64,000 bases of DNA from GCA-2746605 sp963710615 (GTDB taxonomy: Bacteria > Bacteroidota > Ignavibacteria > Ignavibacteriales > Melioribacteraceae). The notes beneath the pieces were generated by a model. That model worked only from the letters and a program-made list of their open reading frames with translations, was not told where the DNA came from and did no database searches. The stretch covers positions 620,001-684,000 of the forward strand of contig CAVQBF010000008.1 in the NCBI GenBank assembly GCA_963710615.1, given 5' to 3'. Numbering within the stretch: position 1 is the first letter of the stretch; the number at the start of each line of letters is the position of its first letter. Of the stretch, positions 18,491-27,943 are shown piece by piece. Position numbers and translations under genes: made by a program.

Positions 18491-19555
18491 TCAATTTATA
18501 ATTAAATCTGCAATTTGTTCAGCATAGTTTTTCGCATCATAATCCCTTACATTCATCAAAACAATAATTGTTAAATTTTGCTCAGGCAATTTCATGTAAA
18601 TATTAGAAAATCCGCATGTGCTTCCAGTATGGTAAATCCTTTTAAGGTTTTTATAAGGATCTAATCTCCAGCCAAAACCATAATCAAAGCTTTCACCCTT
18701 AGCATCAATTCCCTTTTCAAAAGACTTGCTAAATTTTTCTTTTGGAATTAATGTCGGCGAATCAACTTCTTTATCCCATTTCCTCAAATCCACTGTTGAA
18801 GAATAAATTCCGCCATCCCCCAAAACAGCGCTTGTTAAACTTTGGTCGGAATAGACAAATCCGGAATTTGTTTTTGCATAGCCAAAAGATCTATTTGTAA
18901 TAGAATTAACTCCGTTTACAAATGCAACAGTCGTACCCATCTTCAAAGGTTTGAAAATTTTCTCCCCCAAAAAATTAGGGAAATTTAAGCCAGTAAGTCT
19001 TTCAACTAACATTGAAAGGACTGCATAGCCCGAATTACTATATCTATGCTCAGACCCTGGCTTAAAATATGTTGAGTCCTGATTTATTAATATTTCAAGA
19101 ACATTTTCATCTGTTAACTGAACCGTATCACTCTCATTAACAAAATCCTCATAATCCAGTAATCCGGATGTGTGTTGAAGAATATTTTTGATTGTAATAT
19201 TATTGGCATATTTTGGAAATTCCGGAAAATGCTTTGTCAAAGAATCATTAAGACTAAGGATTCCCTCGTTTTCCAGAATTAGAATTGATAAAGCCGTAAA
19301 CTGTTTTGTAATTGACGCTAATCTAAAATTTGTTTTGGGTTCAATTTCTAATCTCTTTTCTAGATTTGCATAGCCAAAGGCTTTTTCATAAACTATTGCC
19401 CCAGATTTTATAACTGCTACCGAAACTCCGGGACTTGGGCTATTCTCAAATTCAGCAAAAATCAAATCAATTTTTTCTTCCATATTTGCCTTTTCGGTAC
19501 ATGAAATTATTGAAAATATTAACAATAAAATTAAGATATGAATACTTGTTTTCAT
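18491..19555 (-). CDS. Serine hydrolase, beta-lactamase/PBP-like lipoprotein
   Basis: Class C beta-lactamase-like hydrolase. The SxxK nucleophile motif is SITK in RLASITKQFTALS, the second motif is YSN in YSNSGYAVL, and the third (KTG equivalent) is HTG in YHTGSTCGF. A signal peptide ending ISC marks a lipoprotein, so it faces the periplasm. I start at the ATG at 19555 (354 residues); the upstream in-frame TTG at 19579 would add eight residues before the signal sequence and is unlikely. Substrates in this family include D-amino acid peptides and esters, so resistance to beta-lactams should not be assumed. It is convergent with the cyclase. Confidence 0.88.
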   Translation of the reverse strand: MKTSIHILILLLIFSIISCTEKANMEEKIDLIFAEFENSPSPGVSVAVIKSGAIVYEKAFGYANLEKRLEIEPKTNFRLASITKQFTALSILILENEGILSLNDSLTKHFPEFPKYANNITIKNILQHTSGLLDYEDFVNESDTVQLTDENVLEILINQDSTYFKPGSEHRYSNSGYAVLSMLVERLTGLNFPNFLGEKIFKPLKMGTTVAFVNGVNSITNRSFGYAKTNSGFVYSDQSLTSAVLGDGGIYSSTVDLRKWDKEVDSPTLIPKEKFSKSFEKGIDAKGESFDYGFGWRLDPYKNLKRIYHTGSTCGFSNIYMKLPEQNLTIIVLMNVRDYDAKNYAEQIADLIIN

Positions 19556-19779
19556 ACTTTTACCATTTATTTTGTTCAAAACTATTGCAACTATCTGCTG
19601 ATATAATTTATTAACATATCTTTTCTGAAATTTAAAAATTTTAATAATTGTTTTAAAACTAGAAAACTAAATTAGATTTCAAAAGTTATCTTTATATGTT
19701 AAAGAGATTTAGTTCGTTGATTAGTCATTTTATAAGTATTATTTTTAGGTCTATTATAAATTAAATTATATTCCCAATT

Positions 19780-21120
19780 ATGAAAGAACCACATGTTAAT
19801 GTAGCAATAATGTCTAGTAATGAAGTTGAATTTATTCTTTACGGCGATTATAAATCGCCCGAATTTACGAAATCTTTTAATGGCAAGATGAGCGCTGAAA
19901 TATCTGATGGAATGATTATTCTTAAATCAAATGGTAAAGAGTATCCTCCTCAAACAGAAGTAATCTTTTCGCCAGTAGATGATATTTCTGAATCTTTTCT
20001 CTTAAAGGATGTAATAATTGGTCTTCAATTTCATTGGGAACAGAAACAAGATCAAAGATTTACGGGAGCATTAAAGTTTATTATTGAGGATGAAAAATTA
20101 ACTGTAATTAATGTTGTTCCAGTTGAACAATATTTGACAAGTGTTATTTCCTCTGAAATGAGTGCTACTAGTTCAATTGAATTGTTAAAGGCACACTCAA
20201 TTATTTCAAGAAGCTGGTTGCTTGCTCAGATGGGTAAAAGAAAATCTTTAGAAGAACAAGGAAATTATGTTTCTGAAATAATTACCCAAGATGAAATTAT
20301 TAGATGGTACGATCGTGAAGATCACATATTATATGATGTTTGTGCAGATGATCATTGTCAAAGGTATCAAGGAGTGACTAAAACACATGCTCATAACGCA
20401 GAAAAAGCGGTTAAGGAAACAAGAGGCTATGTTCTATTGTTTAATGATAAAATTTGCGATGCACGATATTCAAAATCTTGCGGTGGTGTTTCGGAAACTT
20501 TTGAAAACGTTTGGGAAGAAATTGAACATCCATATTTACAGAGAATTACTGATTATAAATTTGATCCTGATGGATTTAACACTGACTTAGTAAATGAAGA
20601 AGATGCCATAAAATGGATTGCAAATTCACCCCCTGCTTTCTGTAATACAAAAGATGAAAAGATATTGGATCAAGTTTTAAATAATTATGATAGAAAAACT
20701 AAAGATTTTTACAGATGGAAAGTTATTTACACACAAGATGAAATTAAAAGACTAATTGAGTCAAAGCTTGAAATGGAGTTTGGTGATATTATTGATCTTG
20801 TACCTGTCAAACGCGGTCATTCTGGAAGATTAATCAAATTAAAAATTATAGGTACAAAGAAAACATTAATAATTGGCAAAGAATTAGAAATTAGAAAAGT
20901 ACTTTCAGATTCACATCTATATAGTTCTGCATTTATTGTTCATAGAGAGGAATTCATTGAAAATGTGCCGCAAACATTTATTTTACAAGGTTCGGGCTGG
21001 GGACACGGAGTTGGTTTTTGTCAGATTGGTGCCGCAGTTATGGGAGAAAAAGGTTACTACTTTGATGAAATTCTCTTACACTATTTTAAAGGGGCAAACA
21101 TTAAAAAGGTATATGACTAA
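19780..21120 (+). CDS. SpoIID/LytB domain protein
   Basis: A 446-residue protein of the SpoIID/LytB family, which act on or enhance hydrolysis of peptidoglycan. The core motifs are VEQYLTSVISSEM (about 117-129) with AHSIISRSWLLA, then SCGGVSE, and near the end GWGHGVGFCQIGA followed by ILLHYF. The family's usual order is kept. No clear signal peptide is seen at the start, so export is uncertain. BatA follows 40 bp downstream on the same strand. A role in cell-wall remodelling is known for the family; here it is inferred. Confidence 0.88.
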   Translation: MKEPHVNVAIMSSNEVEFILYGDYKSPEFTKSFNGKMSAEISDGMIILKSNGKEYPPQTEVIFSPVDDISESFLLKDVIIGLQFHWEQKQDQRFTGALKFIIEDEKLTVINVVPVEQYLTSVISSEMSATSSIELLKAHSIISRSWLLAQMGKRKSLEEQGNYVSEIITQDEIIRWYDREDHILYDVCADDHCQRYQGVTKTHAHNAEKAVKETRGYVLLFNDKICDARYSKSCGGVSETFENVWEEIEHPYLQRITDYKFDPDGFNTDLVNEEDAIKWIANSPPAFCNTKDEKILDQVLNNYDRKTKDFYRWKVIYTQDEIKRLIESKLEMEFGDIIDLVPVKRGHSGRLIKLKIIGTKKTLIIGKELEIRKVLSDSHLYSSAFIVHREEFIENVPQTFILQGSGWGHGVGFCQIGAAVMGEKGYYFDEILLHYFKGANIKKVYD

Positions 21121-21160
21121 AAGTTATTCAAGTCATTTCTGTTTTTAAGTAAAGGCTTAT

Positions 21161-23242
21161 ATGGTATTTCTTAATCCATCAATTTTATTGGGGTTATTGG
21201 CTGCTGCAATTCCAATTTTAATTCACATTTTAAATTTTAGGAAGCTGCAAAAGGTTGAATTCAGTACACTATCATTTTTAAAGGAACTTCAAAAATCGAA
21301 AATAAAAAAAATAAAGTTAAAGCAGTGGCTATTGCTGTTATTAAGAACTTTAATAATCATTTTTATCATACTTGCTTTTGCTAGACCTACTTTAGAAAAT
21401 GTTAATATTGCAGGCAGCACATCAGCTGCTAAGTCCAGCACCCTTTTTATTTTAGATAATTCGTTCAGCATGAGTTACGTTGGAGACGATGGATCATACT
21501 TCAATAAAGGTAAAAAAATAATTAAAGATATTATCTCAAAGATGGAAGAAGGAGATGATATATTTATTCTTAAATCAACTGATTCATTGTTTTCGTCAAG
21601 TAATAAAGAAACTGCTTTAAAGATAATTGATGAACTTAAGATAGCATTAGTTACCGAAACAATAAATTCAAAACTTAAAAAAGCTATTGATATTCTTAAT
21701 TCATCAAATAATATTAACAAAGAAATATTTCTTTTATCAGATCTGCAAAAGTCGACATTTATAAATGAAATCAGTAATGATTCACTTATTACCCAAATTA
21801 CTGATAACAAAATTAAATTGTATTCCTTTGATCTCTCACTAGACAAAAGCAAAAATTATGCTGTTTCAAACTTATCTCTGCAAAACTCAATTATTGAGCT
21901 AAACAAGCCTATCACCTTTTCAGCAACATTGAGTAATTATTCTGATCTTACAAATAATAATATTAATGTATCCTTATTTATAAATAATAAAAGAGTAGCA
22001 CAGCAAAATGTGAGTTTAAATGAAAATTCTGATAAGATTATTTACTTTGAAACATCAATAAATTCTGCCGGACTAATTGAAGCAAGGGTTGAAGCTGAGG
22101 AAGATAATATTGTCCAGGACAACTTCTCATATTTAAGTTTTATTGTTCCGGAAAAAATTAAAATTTTAATGTTGTATGATGATATTTCAGATTTAAAATT
22201 CATTGAGTCAGCTGTTTCCTCAATTTCTAATCAGATTGAAATAACAAAACAAAACATTTTAGGTGTGTTAAATAATCGAATAGCAAATTTTGATTTGATC
22301 TTTTATATGGGCACAAGTGTGAATAAATCTTTGGAAATTGAGAATTATTTGGAGCAGGGAGGTAAACTTATATTTATATCTCCAAAATCAGTAAATGAGA
22401 ATTCTTTGGTTGAACTAAGTAAAATAATTAAACTGCCAAAGGTTAAGAGTATAATTAATTCAAAGCCCAACCAAGGCAGTTATGCAGAATTCGGAGATAT
22501 AGATTTTGAGCATCCAATTTTCCAAAATCTTTTTGAAAGAGAAACAAAAAGGCAAATTGAATCAGCCTATTTTTATAAATATATAAAATTTGAAAATCCA
22601 ATCTATGTCAGACCAATAATCCAGTTAATCGATAAAAGTACATTTTTAGGTGAGTATAAATTTGATAAGGGCAAAGTACTTTATTTAAATTCATCAGTAA
22701 ATTTGGAATGGAACACTCTTGCAATAAAAGGGATTTTTGCTCCACTAATTTCCAGGATGGTTTTTTATTTAACTTCTTCAAATGAAAATTTACGTACGTA
22801 TACAACTGGAGAAATACTACCTATTCAGGTAGGTAATTTAACTTTTCCTCTTTTGGAAGTTGTTTCCCCGATGGGAGAAGAAAAGATAAACTTACAAAAT
22901 AATTCAAATGATATATTAAACTTTAGATTTACAGATTTACCAGGAATTTACAAATTTTACAATAACGGAAATCTGCTCTCTGCCATTTCAGTTAATGTAT
23001 CTAAAAAGGAATCCGATCTGACCAAAATTGATAATTCTCTTTTGGAAGCATACTTTCAAAATTTGTTTCCAAATAATTATTCAACTTTTCAACCGGATGA
23101 AAATTATTTTGAAAAAATATCACAAGCTCGTTTTGGTACAGAACTATGGAAATATTTTATAATAATTGTTCTTATTCTTGCTATCATTGAAATGTATATT
23201 GCAAGAAGTTCTAAAAAAGACTTAATGAGTTTAGAAAATTAA
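21161..23242 (+). CDS. BatA-type vWA-domain membrane protein
   Basis: A 693-residue inner-membrane protein. The N-terminal BatA region has two membrane segments around a conserved basic loop (about residues 5-25 and 58-75). A von Willebrand A domain follows with the MIDAS start LFILDNSFSMSY (DxSxS). Then come a beta-rich middle and a glutamine-amidotransferase-like segment from about 330. One C-terminal membrane helix lies near 665-685. BatA-like proteins in Bacteroidota usually sit in bat (aerotolerance) operons with a MoxR ATPase; none of those genes is adjacent, so this is an isolated member. HflX starts 8 bp after its stop. Confidence 0.85.
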   Translation: MVFLNPSILLGLLAAAIPILIHILNFRKLQKVEFSTLSFLKELQKSKIKKIKLKQWLLLLLRTLIIIFIILAFARPTLENVNIAGSTSAAKSSTLFILDNSFSMSYVGDDGSYFNKGKKIIKDIISKMEEGDDIFILKSTDSLFSSSNKETALKIIDELKIALVTETINSKLKKAIDILNSSNNINKEIFLLSDLQKSTFINEISNDSLITQITDNKIKLYSFDLSLDKSKNYAVSNLSLQNSIIELNKPITFSATLSNYSDLTNNNINVSLFINNKRVAQQNVSLNENSDKIIYFETSINSAGLIEARVEAEEDNIVQDNFSYLSFIVPEKIKILMLYDDISDLKFIESAVSSISNQIEITKQNILGVLNNRIANFDLIFYMGTSVNKSLEIENYLEQGGKLIFISPKSVNENSLVELSKIIKLPKVKSIINSKPNQGSYAEFGDIDFEHPIFQNLFERETKRQIESAYFYKYIKFENPIYVRPIIQLIDKSTFLGEYKFDKGKVLYLNSSVNLEWNTLAIKGIFAPLISRMVFYLTSSNENLRTYTTGEILPIQVGNLTFPLLEVVSPMGEEKINLQNNSNDILNFRFTDLPGIYKFYNNGNLLSAISVNVSKKESDLTKIDNSLLEAYFQNLFPNNYSTFQPDENYFEKISQARFGTELWKYFIIIVLILAIIEMYIARSSKKDLMSLEN

Positions 23243-23250
23243 AGGAATTA

Positions 23251-24531
23251 ATGATAGAAATAAATCAAAGTGTTGTTGATAAAGCTATTCTTGTAGCGGT
23301 CAAAACCCGGGATATTTCTCAAGAAAGAGTTGAAGAACATCTTCAGGAATTAGAAATGTTAGCTGATACAGCGGGAGCTGAAACTATAATAAAAATTGTG
23401 CAGGAACGCGATAGATATGATTCGGCTTTTTTTATTGGGAAAGGCAAAGCAGAAGAAATTGCGGAGTTAGCAGAACTGAATGAAGTTACAATTGTGATTT
23501 TCGACGAGGATTTGAACCCAACACAAGTTAGAAATTTAGAGAAACTGATTGATAAAAAAATAATTGACAGATCAGGATTAATTTTAGATATCTTCGCTTC
23601 GCATGCAAAAACTAATCAAGCTAAAACCCAGGTAGAGCTTGCTCAATTGCAGTATATGCTTCCTCGCTTAACACGGGCTTGGACTCACTTATCAAAGCAA
23701 TATGGCGGTATTGGAACTAAAGGTCCGGGTGAGACCCAAATTGAAACCGATAGAAGAATCATCAGAACCAGAATTGCAAAATTAAAAGAAAAACTTAAAA
23801 AAATTGAATCGCAACAAATTACTAAAAGTATTGGAAGAGAAGACTACATTAAGGCAACTTTAGTTGGTTATACCAATGCCGGCAAATCAACTTTATTAAA
23901 TTTGCTTACAGAAGCCAAAGTGTTGGCCGAAGATAAACTCTTTGCTACGCTGGATTCAACAACACGTGCATTTAATCTTTCCCTGAAAAAGAAAATTCTA
24001 ATAACTGACACAGTAGGTTTTATCCGTAAACTCCCCCACCATTTAGTTGCTTCATTTAAGTCCACCCTTAATGTTGTAAGCGATGCAGATTTGATCATAC
24101 ACGTAATTGATATTACTAATTCATACTTTGAAGACCACATTAAAGTAGTGGAAGAGACATTAGAAAGTTTGGGCTGTGCAAAGAAGCCTCAGATAAAAAT
24201 ATTCAATAAAATTGATGCTTTAGATGATAAGAGCAGAGTTAATTATGTAAAAAATGTTTATCCCAAAAGTATAATAATTTCTGCCGAAAGAGGGATTAAC
24301 ATAAATAAACTAAAAGATTTATTTATTGATTACTACGAGCAGAATTTTGTGGAAAATAAGATTCGGACTGATCACACTAAATCACACTTAGTTGCTAAGG
24401 TTCATTCCCTGGTAGATGATCTTGAAACATCTTACGATGATTTTGGAATTACACTAAAATACAAAACAACTAAACTAATTCATGAACAAATTTTAAGATT
24501 ATTCAATGGCAAGAAGAAAACTGTTAATTGA
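23251..24531 (+). CDS. hflX: Ribosome-associated GTPase HflX
   Basis: HflX binds the large ribosomal subunit and splits stalled ribosomes under stress. The N-terminal HflX domain contains the conserved LPRLTRAWTHLSKQ and GGIGTKGPGETQIE region. The G domain has G1 GYTNAGKSTLLN, switch-II DTVGFIRKLPHHLV and NKID. The length (426 residues) is normal. AAAGGA lies just before the ATG as a ribosome site. The 3' end overlaps the ammonia-lyase start by 26 bp, so the two are likely translationally coupled. Confidence 0.96.
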   Translation: MIEINQSVVDKAILVAVKTRDISQERVEEHLQELEMLADTAGAETIIKIVQERDRYDSAFFIGKGKAEEIAELAELNEVTIVIFDEDLNPTQVRNLEKLIDKKIIDRSGLILDIFASHAKTNQAKTQVELAQLQYMLPRLTRAWTHLSKQYGGIGTKGPGETQIETDRRIIRTRIAKLKEKLKKIESQQITKSIGREDYIKATLVGYTNAGKSTLLNLLTEAKVLAEDKLFATLDSTTRAFNLSLKKKILITDTVGFIRKLPHHLVASFKSTLNVVSDADLIIHVIDITNSYFEDHIKVVEETLESLGCAKKPQIKIFNKIDALDDKSRVNYVKNVYPKSIIISAERGININKLKDLFIDYYEQNFVENKIRTDHTKSHLVAKVHSLVDDLETSYDDFGITLKYKTTKLIHEQILRLFNGKKKTVN

Positions 24532-26071
24532 TGGGAATAGCCTGAATCTTGATAAAATTAAATTTTTTGTTGAATCCAATCAAGAAATAGGATTAACAAG
24601 GGATTCAAAAGTAAAAATTACGAAAGCAGGAAAACTTATTGAAGAATGGGTGAATAATGATAAAGTAATTTATGGTGTTACAACCGGATTTGGAGAATTT
24701 TCAAATGTTAAAATTTCAAAAAATAAAATAGAAGAATTACAAAGAAACTTAATAGTAAGTCACTCAACCGGAGTTGGGGAATTACTTCCCCCGTTTATTA
24801 TAAAACTTATGATGCTCTTAAGAATAAATGCTTTGGCAAAAGGGAATTCCGGCATTCGTTTGGAAACACTTGAACTATTGATAAAGCTAGTAAATAATAA
24901 TATTATCCCTGCTATCCCTTCGCAAGGTTCTGTAGGCTCAAGCGGTGATTTAGCTCCACTGGCTCATCTAGTTTTGGCCCTTCTTGGTAAAGGTAAGGTT
25001 CAAATATTTAGTGATGTTAGCAGCAAAACCGAAACATTCACAAAATTAATTTCTGCTAAATCTGCATTAAAGAAATTTGGTTTGTCTCCTATTAATCTTA
25101 AAGCTAAAGAAGGACTGGCCCTAATAAACGGCACTCAAATGATGACTGCCTTTGCTTCATTTATCTGCGTAAAGGCAAAAGAACTTGCAAAACTTTCTGA
25201 TATTAGCGGCTCACTTTCACACGAAGCTTTGAGAGGTACGGATAAAGCCTATGATTTAAGACTGCATAATTTACGGCCATATTCTGGACAGATTAAATCT
25301 GCTAAGAATATGCTGTCCCTGATAAAGGAAAGTGAAATTCGTAAATCGCATTTGGAGAATGATGAAAGAGTTCAAGATTCATACTCGTTGAGATGCATTC
25401 CGCAAATTCATGGGGCGTCCAAAGACACAATTGATTATGTTTGTTCAATTGTAGAAGTTGAACTAAATTCAGTTACCGACAACCCATTAATTTTCCCAGA
25501 TGATAAAGATTATATAGAAGGTGGAAACTTTCACGGGCAACCTATAGCTTTAGTAATGGATTTTATGGGAATTGCGCTCTCAGAGATTGCAAATGTGAGC
25601 GAAAGAAGAATCGAGAGATTAGTTAATGGTCAACTCAGCAACTTACCCAGATTTTTAACAAAGCAAGGTGGATTAAATTCTGGCTTAATGATTGCACAGT
25701 ACACAGCAGCATCTTTAGTTTCAGAAAATAAAACATTAGCACATCCAGCTAGTGTAGATTCAATACCAACTTCTGCTAATCAAGAAGATCATAATTCAAT
25801 GGGATCAATAGCAGCAAGGAAGTGTCACCAGATACTTAAGAATGTTCAGACAGTTATTGCAATTGAGCTAATGTGTGCTGCACAAGGCGTTGAATTCTTA
25901 AAACCACTCAAATGCGGAATTGGAACAACAGCAGCATACAATAAGATTAGGCAAGTTATAAAACCATTAAATCATGATAGAGAATTGCATTTAGATATAC
26001 AAAAGGTTTTAACAATAGTTAAAGATAATAGCTTGTTAAATTTTATTGAGCAAAAAGTTCATTTAGATTAA
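24506..26071 (+). CDS. hutH: Histidine ammonia-lyase-like enzyme with Ser-Ser-Gly triad
   Basis: MIO-dependent aromatic amino acid ammonia-lyase; HutH turns histidine into urocanate. Family motifs are intact: IYGVTTGFG, SHSTGVGE with the His typical of HutH/Tyr lyases, LALINGTQMM, VQDSYSLRC, GGNFHGQP and TSANQEDHNSMG. The tripeptide that cyclises into the MIO cofactor is normally Ala-Ser-Gly; here the sequence reads GSVGSSGDLAPL, so it is Ser-Ser-Gly. No hutU, hutI or hutG is nearby, and the gene overlaps hflX. A tyrosine or other aromatic lyase is therefore a real alternative. The 521-residue length is normal. I am sure of the family but less sure of the substrate. Confidence 0.85.
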   Translation: MARRKLLIDGNSLNLDKIKFFVESNQEIGLTRDSKVKITKAGKLIEEWVNNDKVIYGVTTGFGEFSNVKISKNKIEELQRNLIVSHSTGVGELLPPFIIKLMMLLRINALAKGNSGIRLETLELLIKLVNNNIIPAIPSQGSVGSSGDLAPLAHLVLALLGKGKVQIFSDVSSKTETFTKLISAKSALKKFGLSPINLKAKEGLALINGTQMMTAFASFICVKAKELAKLSDISGSLSHEALRGTDKAYDLRLHNLRPYSGQIKSAKNMLSLIKESEIRKSHLENDERVQDSYSLRCIPQIHGASKDTIDYVCSIVEVELNSVTDNPLIFPDDKDYIEGGNFHGQPIALVMDFMGIALSEIANVSERRIERLVNGQLSNLPRFLTKQGGLNSGLMIAQYTAASLVSENKTLAHPASVDSIPTSANQEDHNSMGSIAARKCHQILKNVQTVIAIELMCAAQGVEFLKPLKCGIGTTAAYNKIRQVIKPLNHDRELHLDIQKVLTIVKDNSLLNFIEQKVHLD

Positions 26072-26076
26072 TACTT

Positions 26077-27891
26077 TCACGTTGGCAATCCTTCTAATTG
26101 CATTATTTTTAATGCATTCGTTGTTGGACAAGGACCTAGCATTAATTTATAGTCGAATGACATTTTGCTATCTTGAATTATTTCTTTGAAATGGAAGTTT
26201 TTTACATTAGCTATTTGTTCTGCTATTTTAACTAATTCCACATCATGAGTGGAAACAATATTGTAAATATTTTGTTTCGAAAAATATTTGACTAATGCTC
26301 TACTCCCAATTAGTCTTTCGACATTATTTGTTCCCTTGTAAATTTCATCAATTAAAACAAGTGAATGACCATCATTAGTTTTTATGTTCTCTATTATTTC
26401 CTTTAGTCGCTTTACTTCAGAGTAAAAGTATGATATCCCATCAACTACTGAATCACTAACCTTTATACAAGTGAAAAGATTTATTCTTGAAATAACAAAT
26501 TTTTGAGCATTAACAACTGACCCTGCATAAGCAAGTAAGATATTAATTCCAATCGTTCTTAAAAACGTACTTTTACCCGACATATTTGAACCAGTTATAA
26601 TATTTGTAGTTGCTGATTCAGAAATGAGGAAATCGTTTGTAATTTTTTGATCTGATTTAATTAAAGGATGGCCTATATTTTTGCCATTTAATAAATCTGA
26701 ACTTTCTATGATCTCCGGAAAATAATAATCAGGATTTAGATAGGCAAATTCCGCCAAAGATGAATAAGCTTCTAATTTATGCCATGTGTTAACCCAAATT
26801 GGGAAATCAGTTTTGATTGATTTTTTGAATCTTTCAACATTGATTGATAACAAATAATCAAGTGGAACTATGCAAATTAAAAAAAACCAAACAAAAGGGT
26901 TCTTCCCTAAATACAATATTTCTATTGTTAAATTTATTTTCTTTAATTCTTTTGAAGGTGAAGATTCAGTATTCAAAAATGGCTGCAGCAAACTCTTAAT
27001 GGAATTGTTTTGGGCATAATTATATTTTTCTATAAAGTTAAATATAGGAGAGTATTTGCGGACCTCCTCATATAGAAACTCCGAAACATCCTTTATATCC
27101 TTCACATAATTATATCCGGCAAAGTAGAAAAATATGTAAAACAACAAAAATTGATAATAATAAGAATTAAAGAATCCTACAATCCAACCAACTAGAAAAA
27201 AGAGATTCAGAAAAGCAGAAAGACTAAGAAAAAGAGTATAGATTTTTAAGCCTCTTTTTGTTGTAGTGCTTTTTATCCATTCTACTAATTCAACCTTGGC
27301 AATGTTTGTTATTATTGACAATTTGGTTATTAAAAGCAGTTTAACTCTAAATCGTCTTAAATCTTTTAGTTCGCGCACTATTTTTTGTCTGGCAACAATA
27401 TTGTAAATATTAGTATTTTTACCACTCAACCAATCTCTTAAAATAGTTATACTTTCAAATGATACGCCGGTGCTAATCAATTGCAGCAAACCATGCTTTT
27501 CTGTTATATTTAAATCTTGTTCAATATCGGAGGGATTATTAACAAACCCATTATCCAAAGTGGGAATGTTTACCCAATCTAACTCTAATCTAGCTAACTC
27601 TTCTTTCTTTATTTGTATGTAATATTTGAATCGCTTAATTGATTTTTCTATTTTGCTATGATTTTGCATTAGTACTAGAAAAACTATTCCCAATATTGAT
27701 CCAATTACGGTCGCTAAAATTTTATAGTTATATATGTAAAAACCAAAAAAGAATATTAGAATTGAAATGAAAACAAATAATCTTATCAATGAATAATTCT
27801 TACTAAGACTTATCAAATCTTCAAGCTTACTTTCAAACTTTAGAATTTCTTTCTTAATGATAGATTTTAATTTTTCTTTTGAATTCATCAT
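26077..27891 (-). CDS. Membrane-associated MutS-family ATPase
   Basis: The C-terminal half is a MutS ATPase domain: Walker A GSNMSGKSTFLR near residue 430, Walker B LVLIDEIYKGTNN, and STHDVEL. The N-terminal half lacks the mismatch-recognition domain. It has hydrophobic segments (about 40-80, 215-260 and 325-345) that should anchor it in the membrane, around a core helical domain. This membrane MutS-like type is common in Bacteroidota and its role is not known; it should not be read as the mismatch-repair MutS. It converges with the ammonia-lyase, 5 bp away, and follows glycerate kinase on the same strand. Confidence 0.85.
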   Translation of the reverse strand: MMNSKEKLKSIIKKEILKFESKLEDLISLSKNYSLIRLFVFISILIFFFGFYIYNYKILATVIGSILGIVFLVLMQNHSKIEKSIKRFKYYIQIKKEELARLELDWVNIPTLDNGFVNNPSDIEQDLNITEKHGLLQLISTGVSFESITILRDWLSGKNTNIYNIVARQKIVRELKDLRRFRVKLLLITKLSIITNIAKVELVEWIKSTTTKRGLKIYTLFLSLSAFLNLFFLVGWIVGFFNSYYYQFLLFYIFFYFAGYNYVKDIKDVSEFLYEEVRKYSPIFNFIEKYNYAQNNSIKSLLQPFLNTESSPSKELKKINLTIEILYLGKNPFVWFFLICIVPLDYLLSINVERFKKSIKTDFPIWVNTWHKLEAYSSLAEFAYLNPDYYFPEIIESSDLLNGKNIGHPLIKSDQKITNDFLISESATTNIITGSNMSGKSTFLRTIGINILLAYAGSVVNAQKFVISRINLFTCIKVSDSVVDGISYFYSEVKRLKEIIENIKTNDGHSLVLIDEIYKGTNNVERLIGSRALVKYFSKQNIYNIVSTHDVELVKIAEQIANVKNFHFKEIIQDSKMSFDYKLMLGPCPTTNALKIMQLEGLPT

Positions 27892-27943
27892 TTATTAATT
27901 CAATATTTGAGTGAAATTTAGGTGTCTTGTAATGACAATCTAA

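Noticed and set aside
18491..19555. A beta-lactam resistance gene
   Set aside because: The motifs fit the broad serine hydrolase family (SxxK, YxN, HTG). Nothing shows activity on beta-lactams.
21475..21852. A 125-residue antisense frame in the BatA gene
   Set aside because: It is the antisense image of the vWA region, with a composition typical of shadows in A/T-rich genes.
24506..26071. A histidine-utilisation operon
   Set aside because: No urocanase, imidazolonepropionase or other hut gene is near, and the lyase overlaps hflX.
26077..27891. A mismatch-repair MutS gene
   Set aside because: It lacks the mismatch-binding and connector domains and has membrane helices in the N-terminal half.
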